64,000 nucleotides of DNA from Gordius sp. MW1 (taxonomy: Eukaryota; Nematomorpha; Gordioida; Gordea; Gordiidae). Location: positions 12,462,168-12,526,167 of the forward strand of contig OZ038531.1 of assembly GCA_964036665.1 (NCBI GenBank). The letters run 5' to 3'. The position numbers and the translations under genes are program-made. The notes beneath the pieces are model-generated. The model saw only the letters and a program-made list of their open reading frames with translations. It searched no databases and was not told where the DNA came from. This document shows positions 37,601-51,674 of this stretch, in pieces. How positions within the stretch are numbered: position 1 is the first letter of the stretch; each line of letters starts with the position of its first letter.

Positions 37601-38486
37601 TAAACCCCTCATGAAAGTTTTCGATATCAGAGGTGAATTCCGAAAAAAAAATTTATATGATCAGTCATCAGAAATTTTTAACTTTAAATCACTATCGCAT
37701 GAGCTTGTTTCACAAAAACTGGAGACACGCTTAAAAAGCGATATTGAAACAATTTAAACGCAACACTTAAATTATAATTTCTCGCAATCTAAAACTTCCC
37801 CCCCCGTGGAAAAATTCTTATCGAGATTCTAACAAGGACATAATGCTAAGAATATTTACTAACTTTCAAAAAATTTTCAGCCCCCTTTTGAATGAATATG
37901 AAAAAAAATTTTTTTTTCGACTTCAAAATTTTTTCAATTTTTTTGTTCAACCATAAACCCCTCATGAAAATTTTCAATATCAGAGGTGAATTTCGAAAAA
38001 ATTTTTTTGATCAGTCATCAAAAATTATTAACTTTAAATCACGATCGCATAGAGCTTGTTTCACAAAAACTGGATACACGCTTAAAAAGCGATATTGAAA
38101 CAATCTAAACGAAACACTTAAATTTTAATTTCTCTCAATCTAAAACTTCACCCGTGCAAAAATTCTAATCGAGATTCTAACAAGGACATAATGCTGAGAA
38201 TATTTACTAACTTTCAAAGATTTTTTCAGCCCCCTTTTGAATGAATATGAAAAAAAATATTTTTTTCGACCTCAAAATTTTTTCAATTTTTTTGTTCAAC
38301 CATAAACCCCTCATGAAAGTTTTCGATATCAGATGTGAATTTCGAAAAAAAAATTTTTTGATCAGTCATCAAAAATTTTTAACTTTAAATCACTATCGCA
38401 TGAGCTTGTTTCACAAAAACTGGATACACGCTTAAAAAGCCATATTGAAACAATCTAAACGAAACACTTAAATTTTAATTTCTCGC
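34671..38486. repeat. HOR D-related unit, 11 monomers (3816 bp)
   Basis: Monomers at 34671, 35021, 35372, 35722, 36073, 36404, 36739, 37088, 37436, 37786 and 38137. From 35021 to 37786 they match 40935 to 43700 at an exact 5914-bp offset. Shared marks include gacccaaaaattttttaat, cagcccccgtttg, ttttttaatcagtc, two shortened monomers (331 and 335 bp), gagaatct with ttcaacctc, tacatgctt, atttatatgatc and cagatgtg. Compared with the full D unit it lacks the G/H hybrid (as at 40583) and the short penultimate form (as at 44051/44383). Confidence 0.9.
36073..36738. repeat. Two adjacent monomers shortened by a ~17-bp deletion
   Basis: Monomers 36073 (331 bp) and 36404 (335 bp) read ttcacaaaaaaagcgatatt. 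Others have A5, then ctggatacacgctt, then A5 before gcgatatt, so ctggatacacgctt and about three A's are lost between two A5 tracts. The same form is in 41987, 42318, 44051, 46486, 46817, 48550, 53430 and 56204, so it is confined to about 36-57 kb and was spread mainly as part of HOR D. Confidence 0.87.
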
Positions 38487-40232
38487 AATCTAAAACTTTC
38501 CCCCCGTGGAAAAATTCTTATCGAGATTCTAACAAGGACATAATGCTAAGAATATTTACTAACTTTCAAAAAATTTTCAGCCCCCTTTTGAATGAATATG
38601 AAAAAAAATATTTTTTTCGACTTCAAAATTTTTTCAATTTTTTTGTTCAACCATAAACCCCTCATGAAAATTTTCAATATCAGAGGTGAATTTCGAAAAA
38701 AATTTTTTGATCAGTCATCAAAAATTATTAACTTTAAATCACGATCGCATAGAGCTTGTTTCACAAAAACTGGATACACGCTTAAAAAGCGATATTGAAA
38801 CAATCTAAACGAAACACTTAAATTTTAATTTCTCTCAATCTAAAACTTCACCCGTGCAAAAATTCTAATCGAGATTCTAACAAGGACATAATGCTGAGAA
38901 TATTTACTAACTTTCAAAGATTTTTTCAGCCCCCTTTTGAATGAATATGAAAAAAAATATTTTTTTCGACATCAAAATTTTTTCAATTTTTTTGTTCAAC
39001 CATAAACCCCTCATGAAAGTTTTCGATATCAGAGGTGAATTTCGAAAAAAAAATTTTTGATCAGTCATCAAAAATTTTTAACTTTAAATCACTATCGCAT
39101 GAGCTTGTTTCACAAAAACTGGATACACGCTTAAAAAGCCATATTGAAACAATCTAAACGAAACACTTAAATTTTAATTTCTCTCAGTCTAAAACTTCAC
39201 CCGTGCTAAAATTCTTATAGAGATTCTAACAAGCACATAATGCTAAGAATATTTACTAACTTTCAAAGATTTTTTCAGCCCCCTTTTGAATGAATATGAA
39301 AAAAAATATTTTTTTCGACCTCAAAATTTTTTCAATTTTTTTGTTCAACCATAAACCCCTCATGAAAGTTTTCGATATCAGAGGTGAATTTCGAAAAAAA
39401 ATTTTTTGATCAGTCATCAAAAATTTTTAACTTTAAATCACTATCGCATGAGCTTGTTTCACAAAAACTGGATACACGCTTAAAAAGCCATATTGAAACA
39501 ATCTAAACGAAACACTTAAATTTTAATTTCTCGCAATCTAAAACTTTCCCCCCGTGGAAAAATTCTTATCGAGATTCTAACAAGGACATAATGCTAAGAA
39601 TATTTACTAACTTTCAAAAAATTTTCAGCCCCCTTTTGAATGAATATGAAAAAAAATATTTTTTTCGACTTCAAAATTTTTTCAATTTTTTTGTTCAACC
39701 ATAAACCCCTCATGAAAATTTTCAATATCAGAGGTGAATTTCGAAAAAAAAATTTTTGATCAGTCATCAAAAATTTTTAACTTTAAATCACTATCGCATG
39801 AGCTTGTTTCACAAAAACTGGATACAAGCTTAAAAAGCCATATTGAAACAATCTAAACGAAACACTTAAATTTTAATTTCTCTCAGTCTAAAACTTCACC
39901 CGTGCTAAAATTCTTATCGAGATTCTAACAAGGACATAATGCTAAGAATATTTACTAACTTTCAAAGATTTTTTCAGCACCCTTTTGAATGAATATGAAA
40001 AAAAATATTTTTTTCGACCTCAAAATTTTTTCAATTTTTTTGTTCAACCATAAACCCCTCATGAAAGTTTTCGATATCAGAGGTGAATTTCGAAAAAAAA
40101 ATTTTTGATCAGTCATCAAAAATTTTTAACTTTAAATCACTATCGCATGAGCTTGTTTCACAAAAACTGGATACACGCTTAAAAAGCCATATTGAACAAT
40201 CTAAACGAAACACTTAAATTTTAATTTCTCTC
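38487..40232. repeat. Five monomers between D units
   Basis: Monomers at 38487, 38837, 39186, 39535 and 39885. 38487 and 38837 match 33624 and 33974 at offset 4863. 39186 matches 33275 at offset 5911. 39535 starts like 33624 (ctttccccccgtgg) but ends like 33974 (ctatcgcatgagc, tacaagctt), fused inside the A/T run. 39885 matches 34323 (cagcaccctt, tattgaacaatc). The ctttccccccgtgg monomer is therefore doubled here three monomers apart. Confidence 0.85.
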
Positions 40233-43200
40233 AGTCTAAAACTTCACCCGTGCTAAAATTCTTATCGAGATTCTAACAAGGACATAATGCTAAGAATATT
40301 TACTAACTTTCAAAGATTTTTTCAGCCCCCTTTTGAATGAATATGAAAAAAAATATTTTTTTCGACCCCAAAATTTTTCAATTTTTTTGTTCAACCATAA
40401 ACCCCTCATGAAAGTTTTCGATATCAGAGGTGAATTCCGAAAAAAAAATTTATTTGATCAGTCATCAGAAATTTTTAACTTTAAATCACTATCGCATGAG
40501 CTTGTTTCACAAAAACTGGAGACACGCTTAAAAAGCGATATTGAAACAATTTAAACGCAACACTTAAATTTTAATTTCTCGCAATCTAAAACTTCCCCCC
40601 CGTGGAAAAATTCTTATCGAGATTCTAACAAGGACATAATGCTAAGAATATTTACTAACTTTCAAAGATTTTTTCAGCCCCCTTTTGAATGAATATGAAA
40701 AAAAATATTTTTTTCGACCCAAAAATTTTTCAATTTTTTTGTTCAACCATAAACCCCTCATGAAAGTTTTCGATATCAGAGGTGAATTCCGAAAAAAAAA
40801 TTTATTTGATCAGTCATCAGAAATTTTTAACTTTAAATCACTATCGCATGAGCTTGTTTCACAAAAACTGGAGACACGCTTAAAAAGCGATATTGAAACA
40901 ATTTAAACGCAACACTTAAATTTTAATTTCTCGCAATCTAAAACTTCCCCCCCGTGGAAAAATTCTTATCGAGATTCTAACAAGGACATAATGCTAAGAA
41001 TATTTACTAACTTTCAAAGATTTTTTCAGCCCCCTTTTGAATGAATATGAAAAAATATATTTTTTTCGACTTCAAAATTTTTTCAATTTTTTTGTTCAAC
41101 CATAAACCCCTCATGAAAGTTTTCGATATCAGAGGTGAATTTCGAAAAAAAAATTTTTGATCAGTCATCAAAAATTTTTAACTTTAAATCACTATCGCAT
41201 GAGCTTGTTTCACAAAAACTGGATACACGCTTAAAAAGCCATATTGAAACAATCTAAACGAAACACTTAAATTTTAATTTCTCTCAGTCTAAAACTTCAC
41301 CCGTGCTAAAATTCTTATCGAGATTCTAACAAGGACATAATGCTAAGAATATTTACTAACTTTCAAAGATTTTTTCAGCCCCCTTTTGAATGAATATGAA
41401 AAAAAATATTTTTTTCGACCCAAAAATTTTTTAATTTTTTTGTTCAACCATAAACCCCTCATGAAAGTTTTCGATATCAGAGGTGAATTCCGAAAAAAAA
41501 ATTTATTTGATCAGTCATCAGAAATTTTTAACTTTAAATCACTATCGCATGAGCTTGTTTCACAAAAACTGGAGACACGCTTAAAAAGCGATATTGAAAC
41601 AATTTAAACGCAACACTTAAATTTTAATTTCTCGCAATCTAAAACTTCCCCCCCGTGGAAAAATTCTTATCGAGATTCTAACAAGGACATAATGCTAAGA
41701 ATATTTACTAACTTTCAAAGATTTTTTCAGCCCCCGTTTGAATGAATATGAAAAAAAATATTTTTTTCGACTTCAAAATTTTTTCAATTTTTTTGTTCAA
41801 CCATAAACCCCTCATGAAAATTTTCAATATCAGAGGTGAATTTCGAAAAAAATTTTTTAATCAGTCATCAAAAATTATTAACTTTAAATCACGATCGCAT
41901 AGAGCTTGTTTCACAAAAACTGGATACACGCTTAAAAAGCGATATTGAAACAATCTAAACGAAACACTTAAATTTTACTTTCTCTCAATCTAAAACTTCA
42001 CCCGTGCAAAAATTCTAATCGAGATTCTAACAAGGACATAATGCTGAGAATATTTACTAACTTTCAAAGATTTTTTCAGCCCCCTTTTGAATGAATATGA
42101 AAAAAAAAATTTTTTTCGACCTCAAAATTTTTTCAATTTTTTTGTTCAACCATAAACCCCTCATGAAAGTTTTCGATATCAGAGGTGAATTTCGAAAAAA
42201 AAATTTTTGATCAGTCATCAAAATTTTTAACTTTAAATCACTATCGCATGAGCTTGTTTCACAAAAAAAGCGATATTGAAACAATCTAAACGAAACACTT
42301 AAATTTTAATTTCTCGCAATCTAAAACTTCCCCCCCCGTGGAAAAATTCTTATCGAGATTCTAACAAGGACATAATGCTAAGAATATTTACTAACTTTCA
42401 AAGATTTTTTCAGCCCCCTTTTGAATGAATATGAAAAAAAATATTTTTTTCGACCTCAAAATTTTTTCAATTTTTTTGTTCAACCATAAACCCCTCATGA
42501 AAGTTTTCGATATCAGAGGTGAATTTCGAAAAAAAAATTTTTGATCAGTCATCAAAAATTTTTAACTTTAAATCACTATCGCATGAGCTTGTTTCACAAA
42601 AAAAGCGATATTGAAACAATCTAAACGAAACACTTAAATTTTAATTTCTCTCAGTCTAAAACTTCACCCGTGCTAAAATTCTTATCGAGAATCTAACAAG
42701 GACATAATGCTAAGAATATTTACTAACTTTCAAAGATTTTTTCAGCCCCCTTTCAAAAGAATATGAAAAAAAATATTTTTTTCAACCTCAAAATTTTTTC
42801 AATTTTTTTGTTCAACCATAAACCCCTCATGAAAGTTTTCGATATCAGAGGTGAATTTCGAAAAAAAATTTTTTGATCAGTCATCAAAAATTTTTAACTT
42901 TAAATCACTATCGCATGAGCTTGTTTCACAAAAACTGGATACAAGCTTAAAAAGCCATATTGAAACAATCTAAACGAAACACTTAAATTTTAATTTCTCT
43001 CAGTCTAAAACTTCACCCGTGCTAAAATTCTTATCGAGATTCTAACAAGGACATAATGCTAAGAATATTTACTAACTTTCAAAGATTTTTTCAGCCCCCT
43101 TTTGAATGAATATGAAAAAAAATATTTTTTTCGACCTCAAAATTTTTTCAATTTTTTTGTTCAACCATAAACCCCTCATGAAAGTTTTCGATATCAGAGG

Positions 43201-44730
43201 TGAATTTCGAAAAAAAAATTTTTGATCAGTCATCAAAAATTTTTAACTTTAAATCACTATCGCATGAGCTTGTTTCACAAAAACTGGATACATGCTTAAA
43301 AAGCCATATTGAACAATCTAAACGAAACACTTAAATTTTAATTTCTCTCAGTCTAAAACTTCACCCGTGCTAAAATTCTTATCGAGATTCTAACAAGGAC
43401 ATAATGCTAAGAATATTTACTAACTTTCAAAGATTTTTTCAGCCCCCTTTTGAATGAATATGAAAAAAAATATTTTTTTCGACCCCAAAATTTTTCAATT
43501 TTTTTGTTCAACCATAAACCCCTCATGAAAGTTTTCGATATCAGAGGTGAATTCCGAAAAAAAAATTTATATGATCAGTCATCAGAAATTTTTAACTTTA
43601 AATCACTATCGCATGAGCTTGTTTCACAAAAACTGGAGACACGCTTAAAAAGCGATATTGAAACAATTTAAACGCAACACTTAAATTATAATTTCTCGCA
43701 ATCTAAAACTTCCCCCCCCGTGGAAAAATTCTTATCGAGATTCTAACAAGGACATAATGCTAAGAATATTTACTAACTTTCAAAAAATTTTCAGCCCCCT
43801 TTTGAATGAATATGAAAAAAAAATTTTTTTTCGACTTCAAAATTTTTTCAATTTTTTTGTTCAACCATAAACCCCTCATGAAAATTTTCAATATCAGAGG
43901 TGAATTTCGAAAAAAATTTTTTGATCAGTCATCAAAAATTATTAACTTTAAATCACGATCGCATAGAGCTTGTTTCACAAAAACTGGATACACGCTTAAA
44001 AAGCGATATTGAAACAATCTAAACGAAACACTTAAATTTTAATTTCTCTCAATCTAAAACTTCACCCGTGCAAAAATTCTAATCGAGATTCTAACAAGGA
44101 CATAATGCTGAGAATATTTACTAACTTTCAAAGATTTTTTCAGCCCCCTTTTGAATGAATATGAAAAAAAATATTTTTTTCGACCTCAAAATTTTTTCAA
44201 TTTTTTTGTTCAACCATAAACCCCTCATGAAAGTTTTCGATATCAGATGTGAATTTCGAAAAAAAAATTTTTGATCAGTCATCAAAAATTTTTAACTTTA
44301 AATCACTATCGCATGAGCTTGTTTCACAAAAAAAGCGATATTGAAACAATCTAAACGAAACACTTAAATTTTAATTTCTCTCAGTCTAAAACTTCACCCG
44401 TGCTAAAATTCTTATCGAGATTCTAACAAGGACATAATGCTAAGAATATTTACTAACTTTCAAAGATTTTTTCAGCCCCCTTTCAAAAGAATATGAAAAA
44501 AAATATTTTTTTCGACCTCAAAATTTTTTCAATTTTTTTGTTCAACCATAAACCCCTCATGAAAGTTTTCGATATCAGAGGTGAATTTCGAAAAAAAAAT
44601 TTTTGATCAGTCATCAAAAATTTTTAACTTTAAATCACTATCGCATGAGCTTGTTTCACAAAAACTGGATACACGCTTAAAAAGCCATATTGAACAATCT
44701 AAACGAAACACTTAAATTTTAATTTCTCTC
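40233..44730. repeat. HOR D, copy 1 (13 monomers, 4498 bp)
   Basis: Monomers at 40233, 40583, 40935, 41286, 41636, 41987, 42318, 42653, 43002, 43350, 43700, 44051 and 44383. The following copy repeats this order at offset 4498-4499. It contains three G-H pairs, three monomers shortened by a deletion of about 17 bp (41987, 42318, 44051), and a G/H hybrid at 40583 (H-type C run with a G-type body). One monomer at 41035 has atgaaaaaatatattt. Confidence 0.93.
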
Positions 44731-47700
44731 AGTCTAAAACTTCACCCGTGCTAAAATTCTTATCGAGATTCTAACAAGGACATAATGCTAAGAATATTTA
44801 CTAACTTTCAAAGATTTTTTCAGCCCCCTTTTGAATGAATATGAAAAAAAATATTTTTTTCGACCCCAAAATTTTTCAATTTTTTTGTTCAACCATAAAC
44901 CCCTCATGAAAGTTTTCGATATCAGAGGTGAATTCCGAAAAAAAAATTTATTTGATCAGTCATCAGAAATTTTTAACTTTAAATCACTATCGCATGAGCT
45001 TGTTTCACAAAAACTGGAGACACGCTTAAAAAGCGATATTGAAACAATTTAAACGCAACACTTAAATTTTAATTTCTCGCAATCTAAAACTTCCCCCCCG
45101 TGGAAAAATTCTTATCGAGATTCTAACAAGGACATAATGCTAAGAATATTTACTAACTTTCAAAGATTTTTTCAGCCCCCTTTTGAATGAATATGAAAAA
45201 AAATATTTTTTTCGACCCAAAAATTTTTCAATTTTTTTGTTCAACCATAAACCCCTCATGAAAGTTTTCGATATCAGAGGTGAATTCCGAAAAAAAAATT
45301 TATTTGATCAGTCATCAGAAATTTTTAACTTTAAATCACTATCGCATGAGCTTGTTTCACAAAAACTGGAGACACGCTTAAAAAGCGATATTGAAACAAT
45401 TTAAACGCAACACTTAAATTTTAATTTCTCGCAATCTAAAACTTCCCCCCCGTGGAAAAATTCTTATCGAGATTCTAACAAGGACATAATGCTAAGAATA
45501 TTTACTAACTTTCAAAGATTTTTTCAGCCCCCTTTTGAATGAATATGAAAAAAAATATTTTTTTCGACTTCAAAATTTTTTCAATTTTTTTGTTCAACCA
45601 TAAACCCCTCATGAAAGTTTTCGATATCAGAGGTGAATTTCGAAAAAAAAATTTTTGATCAGTCATCAAAAATTTTTAACTTTAAATCACTATCGCATGA
45701 GCTTGTTTCACAAAAACTGGATACACGCTTAAAAAGCCATATTGAAACAATCTAAACGAAACACTTAAATTTTACTTTCTCTCAATCTAAAACTTCACCC
45801 GTGCAAAAATTCTAATCGAGATTCTAACAAGGACATAATGCTAAGAATATTTACTAACTTTCAAAGATTTTTTCAGCCCCCTTTTGAATGAATATGAAAA
45901 AAAATATTTTTTTCGACTTCAAAATTTTTTCAATTTTTTTGTTCAACCATAAACCCCTCATGAAAGTTTTCGATATCAGAGGTGAATTCCGAAAAAAAAA
46001 TTTATTTGATCAGTCATCAGAAATTTTTAACTTTAAATCACTATCGCATGAGCTTGTTTCACAAAAACTGGAGACACGCTTAAAAAGCGATATTGAAACA
46101 ATTTAAACGCAACACTTAAATTTTAATTTCTCGCAATCTAAAACTTCCCCCCCGTGGAAAAATTCTTATCGAGATTCTAACAAGGACATAATGCTAAGAA
46201 TATTTACTAACTTTCAAAGATTTTTTCAGCCCCCGTTTGAATGAATATGAAAAAAAATATTTTTTTCGACTTCAAAATTTTTTCAATTTTTTTGTTCAAC
46301 CATAAACCCCTCATGAAAATTTTCAATATCAGAGGTGAATTTCGAAAAAAATTTTTTAATCAGTCATCAAAAATTATTAACTTTAAATCACGATCGCATA
46401 GAGCTTGTTTCACAAAAACTGGATACACGCTTAAAAAGCGATATTGAAACAATCTAAACGAAACACTTAAATTTTACTTTCTCTCAATCTAAAACTTCAC
46501 CCGTGCAAAAATTCTAATCGAGATTCTAACAAGGACATAATGCTGAGAATATTTACTAACTTTCAAAGATTTTTTCAGCCCCCTTTTGAATGAATATGAA
46601 AAAAAAAAATTTTTTCGACCTCAAAATTTTTTCAATTTTTTTGTTCAACCATAAACCCCTCATGAAAGTTTTCGATATCAGAGGTGAATTTCGAAAAAAA
46701 AATTTTTGATCAGTCATCAAAATTTTTAACTTTAAATCACTATCGCATGAGCTTGTTTCACAAAAAAAGCGATATTGAAACAATCTAAACGAAACACTTA
46801 AATTTTAATTTCTCGCAATCTAAAACTTCCCCCCCCGTGGAAAAATTCTTATCGAGATTCTAACAAGGACATAATGCTAAGAATATTTACTAACTTTCAA
46901 AGATTTTTTCAGCCCCCTTTTGAATGAATATGAAAAAAAATATTTTTTTCGACCTCAAAATTTTTTCAATTTTTTTGTTCAACCATAAACCCCTCATGAA
47001 AGTTTTCGATATCAGAGGTGAATTTCGAAAAAAAAATTTTTGATCAGTCATCAAAAATTTTTAACTTTAAATCACTATCGCATGAGCTTGTTTCACAAAA
47101 AAAGCGATATTGAAACAATCTAAACGAAACACTTAAATTTTAATTTCTCTCAGTCTAAAACTTCACCCGTGCTAAAATTCTTATCGAGAATCTAACAAGG
47201 ACATAATGCTAAGAATATTTACTAACTTTCAAAGATTTTTTCAGCCCCCTTTCAAAAGAATATGAAAAAAAATATTTTTTTCAACCTCAAAATTTTTTCA
47301 ATTTTTTTGTTCAACCATAAACCCCTCATGAAAGTTTTCGATATCCGAGGTGAATTTCGAAAAAAAATTTTTTGATCAGTCATCAAAAATTTTTAACTTT
47401 AAATCACTATCGCATGAGCTTGTTTCACAAAAACTGGATACAAGCTTAAAAAGCCATATTGAAACAATCTAAACGAAACACTTAAATTTTAATTTCTCTC
47501 AGTCTAAAACTTCACCCGTGCTAAAATTCTTATCGAGATTCTAACAAGGACATAATGCTAAGAATATTTACTAACTTTCAAAGATTTTTTCAGCCCCCTT
47601 TTGAATGAATATGAAAAAAAATATTTTTTTCGACCTCAAAATTTTTTCAATTTTTTTGTTCAACCATAAACCCCTCATGAAAGTTTTCGATATCAGAGGT

Positions 47701-49229
47701 GAATTTCGAAAAAAAAATTTTTGATCAGTCATCAAAAATTTTTAACTTTAAATCACTATCGCATGAGCTTGTTTCACAAAAACTGGATACATGCTTAAAA
47801 AGCCATATTGAACAATCTAAACGAAACACTTAAATTTTAATTTCTCTCAGTCTAAAACTTCACCCGTGCTAAAATTCTTATCGAGATTCTAACAAGGACA
47901 TAATGCTAAGAATATTTACTAACTTTCAAAGATTTTTTCAGCCCCCTTTTGAATGAATATGAAAAAAAATATTTTTTTCGACCCCAAAATTTTTCAATTT
48001 TTTTGTTCAACCATAAACCCCTCATGAAAGTTTTCGATATCAGAGGTGAATTCCGAAAAAAAAATTTATATGATCAGTCATCAGAAATTTTTAACTTTAA
48101 ATCACTATCGCATGAGCTTGTTTCACAAAAACTGGAGACACGCTTAAAAAGCGATATTGAAACAATTTAAACGCAACACTTAAATTATAATTTCTCGCAA
48201 TCTAAAACTTCCCCCCCCGTGGAAAAATTCTTATCGAGATTCTAACAAGGACATAATGCTAAGAATATTTACTAACTTTCAAAAAATTTTCAGCCCCCTT
48301 TTGAATGAATATGAAAAAAAATTTTTTTTTCGACTTCAAAATTTTTTCAATTTTTTTGTTCAACCATAAACCCCTCATGAAAATTTTCAATATCAGAGGT
48401 GAATTTCGAAAAAATTTTTTTGATCAGTCATCAAAAATTATTAACTTTAAATCACGATCGCATAGAGCTTGTTTCACAAAAACTGGATACACGCTTAAAA
48501 AGCGATATTGAAACAATCTAAACGAAACACTTAAATTTTAATTTCTCTCAATCTAAAACTTCACCCGTGCAAAAATTCTAATCGAGATTCTAACAAGGAC
48601 ATAATGCTGAGAATATTTACTAACTTTCAAAGATTTTTTCAGCCCCCTTTTGAATGAATATGAAAAAAAATATTTTTTTCGACCTCAAAATTTTTTCAAT
48701 TTTTTTGTTCAACCATAAACCCCTCATGAAAGTTTTCGATATCAGATGTGAATTTCGAAAAAAAAATTTTTGATCAGTCATCAAAAATTTTTAACTTTAA
48801 ATCACTATCGCATGAGCTTGTTTCACAAAAAAAGCGATATTGAAACAATCTAAACGAAACACTTAAATTTTAATTTCTCTAAGTCTAAAACTTCACCCGT
48901 GCTAAAATTCTTATCGAGATTCTAACAAGGACATAATGCTAAGAATATTTACTAACTTTCAAAGATTTTTTCAGCCCCCTTTCAAAAGAATATGAAAAAA
49001 AATATTTTTTTCGACCTCAAAATTTTTTCAATTTTTTTGTTCAACATAAACCCCTCATGAAAGTTTTCAATATCAGAGGTGAATTTCGAAAAAAAATTTT
49101 TTGATCAGTCATCAAAAATTTTTAACTTTAAATCACTATCGCATGAGCTTGTTTCACAAAAACTGGATACAAGCTTAAAAAGCCATATTGAAACAATCTA
49201 AACGAAACACTTAAATTTTAATTTCTCTC
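44731..49229. repeat. HOR D, copy 2 (13 monomers, 4499 bp)
   Basis: Monomers at 44731, 45081, 45433, 45784, 46135, 46486, 46817, 47152, 47501, 47849, 48199, 48550 and 48882 follow copy 1. Two local departures look like conversion tracts. 45784 has an aatct start, gtgcaaaaattctaa and gacttc in front of an unchanged G-type tail. 48882 ends tacaagctt and tattgaaac where copy 1 (44383) has tattgaacaatc. Private changes include gatatccgagg near 47346 and caacataaac near 49045. Confidence 0.92.
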
Positions 49230-50274
49230 AGTCTAAAACTTCACCCGTGCTAAAATTCTTATCGAGATTCTAACAAGGACATAATGCTAAGAATATTTAC
49301 TAACTTTCAAAGATTTTTTCAGCACCCTTTTGAATGAATATGAAAAAAAATATTTTTTTCGACCTCAAAATTTTTTCAATTTTTTTGTTCAACCATAAAC
49401 CCCTCATGAAAGTTTTCGATATCAGAGGTGAATTTCGAAAAAAAAATTTTTGATCAGTCATCAAAAATTTTTAACTTTAAATCACTATCGCATGAGCTTG
49501 TTTCACAAAAACTGGATACACGCTTAAAAAGCCATATTGAACAATCTAAACGAAACACTTAAATTTTAATTTCTCTCAGTCTAAAACTTCACCCGTGCTA
49601 AAATTCTTATCGAGATTCTAACAAGGACATAATGCTAAGAATATTTACTAACTTTCAAAGATTTTTTCAGCCCCCTTTCAAAAGAATATGAAAAAAAATA
49701 TTTTTTTCGACCTCAAAATTTTTTCAATTTTTTTGTTCAACCATAAACCCCTCATGAAAGTTTTCAATATCAGAGGTGAATTTCGAAAAAAAAATTTTTG
49801 ATCAGTCATCAAAAATTTTTAACTTTAAATCACTATCGCATGAGCTTGTTTCACAAAAACTGGATACAAGCTTAAAAAGCCATATTGAAACAATCTAAAC
49901 GAAACACTTAAATTTTAATTTCTCTCAGTCTAAAACTTCACCCGTGCTAAAATTCTTATCGAGATTCTAACAAGGACATAATGCTAAGAATATTTACTAA
50001 CTTTCAAAGATTTTTTCAGCACCCTTTTGAATGAATATGAAAAAAAATATTTTTTTCGACCTCAAAATTTTTTCAATTTTTTTGTTCAACCATAAACCCC
50101 TCATGAAAGTTTTCGATATCAGAGGTGAATTTCGAAAAAAAAATTTTTGATCAGTCATGAAAAATTTTTAACTTTAAATCACTATCGCATGAGCTTGTTT
50201 CACAAAAACTGGATACACGCTTAAAAAGCCATATTGAACAATCTAAACGAAACACTTAAATTTTAATTTCTCTC
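48882..50274. repeat. Tandemly doubled dimer (~697 bp)
   Basis: The pair 48882/49230 is repeated as 49578/49927. In both, the first monomer is the caaaagaatatg subtype with gttttcaatatcagagg and tacaagctt. The second has cagcaccctt and ends tattgaacaatc. The cagcaccc motif lies at about 49320 and 50017, 697 bp apart. The copies overlap the end of HOR D copy 2. Confidence 0.87.
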
Positions 50275-51674
50275 AGTCTAAAACTTCACCCGTGCTAAAA
50301 TTCTTATCGAGATTCTAACAAGGACATAATGCTAAGAATATTTACTAACTTTCAAAGATTTTTTCAGCCCCCTTTTGAATGAATATGAAAAAAAATATTT
50401 TTTTCGACCCCAAAATTTTTCAATTTTTTTGTTCAACCATAAACCCCTCATGAAAGTTTTCGATATCAGAGGTGAATTCCGAAAAAAAAATTTATATGAT
50501 CAGTCATCAGAAATTTTTAACTTTAAATCACTATCGCATGAGCTTGTTTCACAAAAATTGGAGACACGCTTAAAAAGCGATATTGAAACAATTTAAACGC
50601 AACACTTAAATTTTAATTTCTCGCAATCTAAAACTTCCCCCCCGTGGAAAAATTCTTATCGAGATTCTAACAAGGACATAATGCTAAGAATATTTACTAA
50701 CTTTCAAAGATTTTTTCAGCCCCCTTTTGAATGAATATGAAAAAAAATATTTTTTTCGACTTCAAAATTTTTTCAATTTTTTTGTTCAACCATAAACCCC
50801 TCATGAAAATTTTCAATATCAGAGGTGAATTTCGAAAAAAAATTTTTGATCAGTCATCAAAAATTATTAACTTTAAATCACGATCGCATGAGCTTGTTTC
50901 ACAAAAACTGGAGACACGCTTAAAAAGCGATATTGAAACAATTTAAACGCAACACTTAAATTTTAATTTCTCGCAATCTAAAACTTCCCCCCCGTGGAAA
51001 AATTCTTATCGAGATTCTAACAAGGACATAATGCTAAGAATATTTACTAACTTTCAAAGATTTTTTCAGCCCCCTTTTGAATGAATATGAAAAAAAATAT
51101 TTTTTTCGACCCAAAAATTTTTCAATTTTTTTGTTCAACCATAAACCTCTCATGAAAGTTTTCGATATCAGAGGTGAATTCCGAAAAAAAAATTTATTTG
51201 ATCAGTCATCAGAAATTTTTAACTTTAAATCACTATCGCATGAGCTTGTTTCACAAAAACTGGATACACGCTTAAAAAGCCATATTGAAACAATCTAAAC
51301 GAAACACTTAAATTTTAATTTCTCTCAGTCTAAAACTTCACCCGTGCTAAAATTCTTATCGAGATTCTAACAAGGACATAATGCTAAGAATATTTACTAA
51401 CTTTCAAAGATTTTTTCAGCCCCCTTTTGAATGAATATGAAAAAAAATATTTTTTTCGACCTCAAAATTTTTTCAATTTTTTTGTTCAACCATAAACCCC
51501 TCATGAAAGTTTTCGATATCAGAGGTGAATTTCGAAAAAAAAATTTTTGATCAGTCATCAAAAATTTTTAACTTTAAATCACTATCGCATGAGCTTGTTT
51601 CACAAAAACTGGATACACGCTTAAAAAGCCATATTGAACAATCTAAACGAAACACTTAAATTTTAATTTCTCTC
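50275..51674. repeat. Four-monomer unit (1400 bp)
   Basis: Monomers at 50275 (G, with atttatatgatc), 50625 (H front with a G-like ggagacac tail), 50975 (gacccaaaaattt, aaacctctc, ending gccatatt) and 51327 (ending tattgaacaatc). The next two monomers, 51675 and 52025, restart the same G-H pair exactly 1400 bp later. The second unit then departs, so the repeat is only half continued. Confidence 0.83.
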
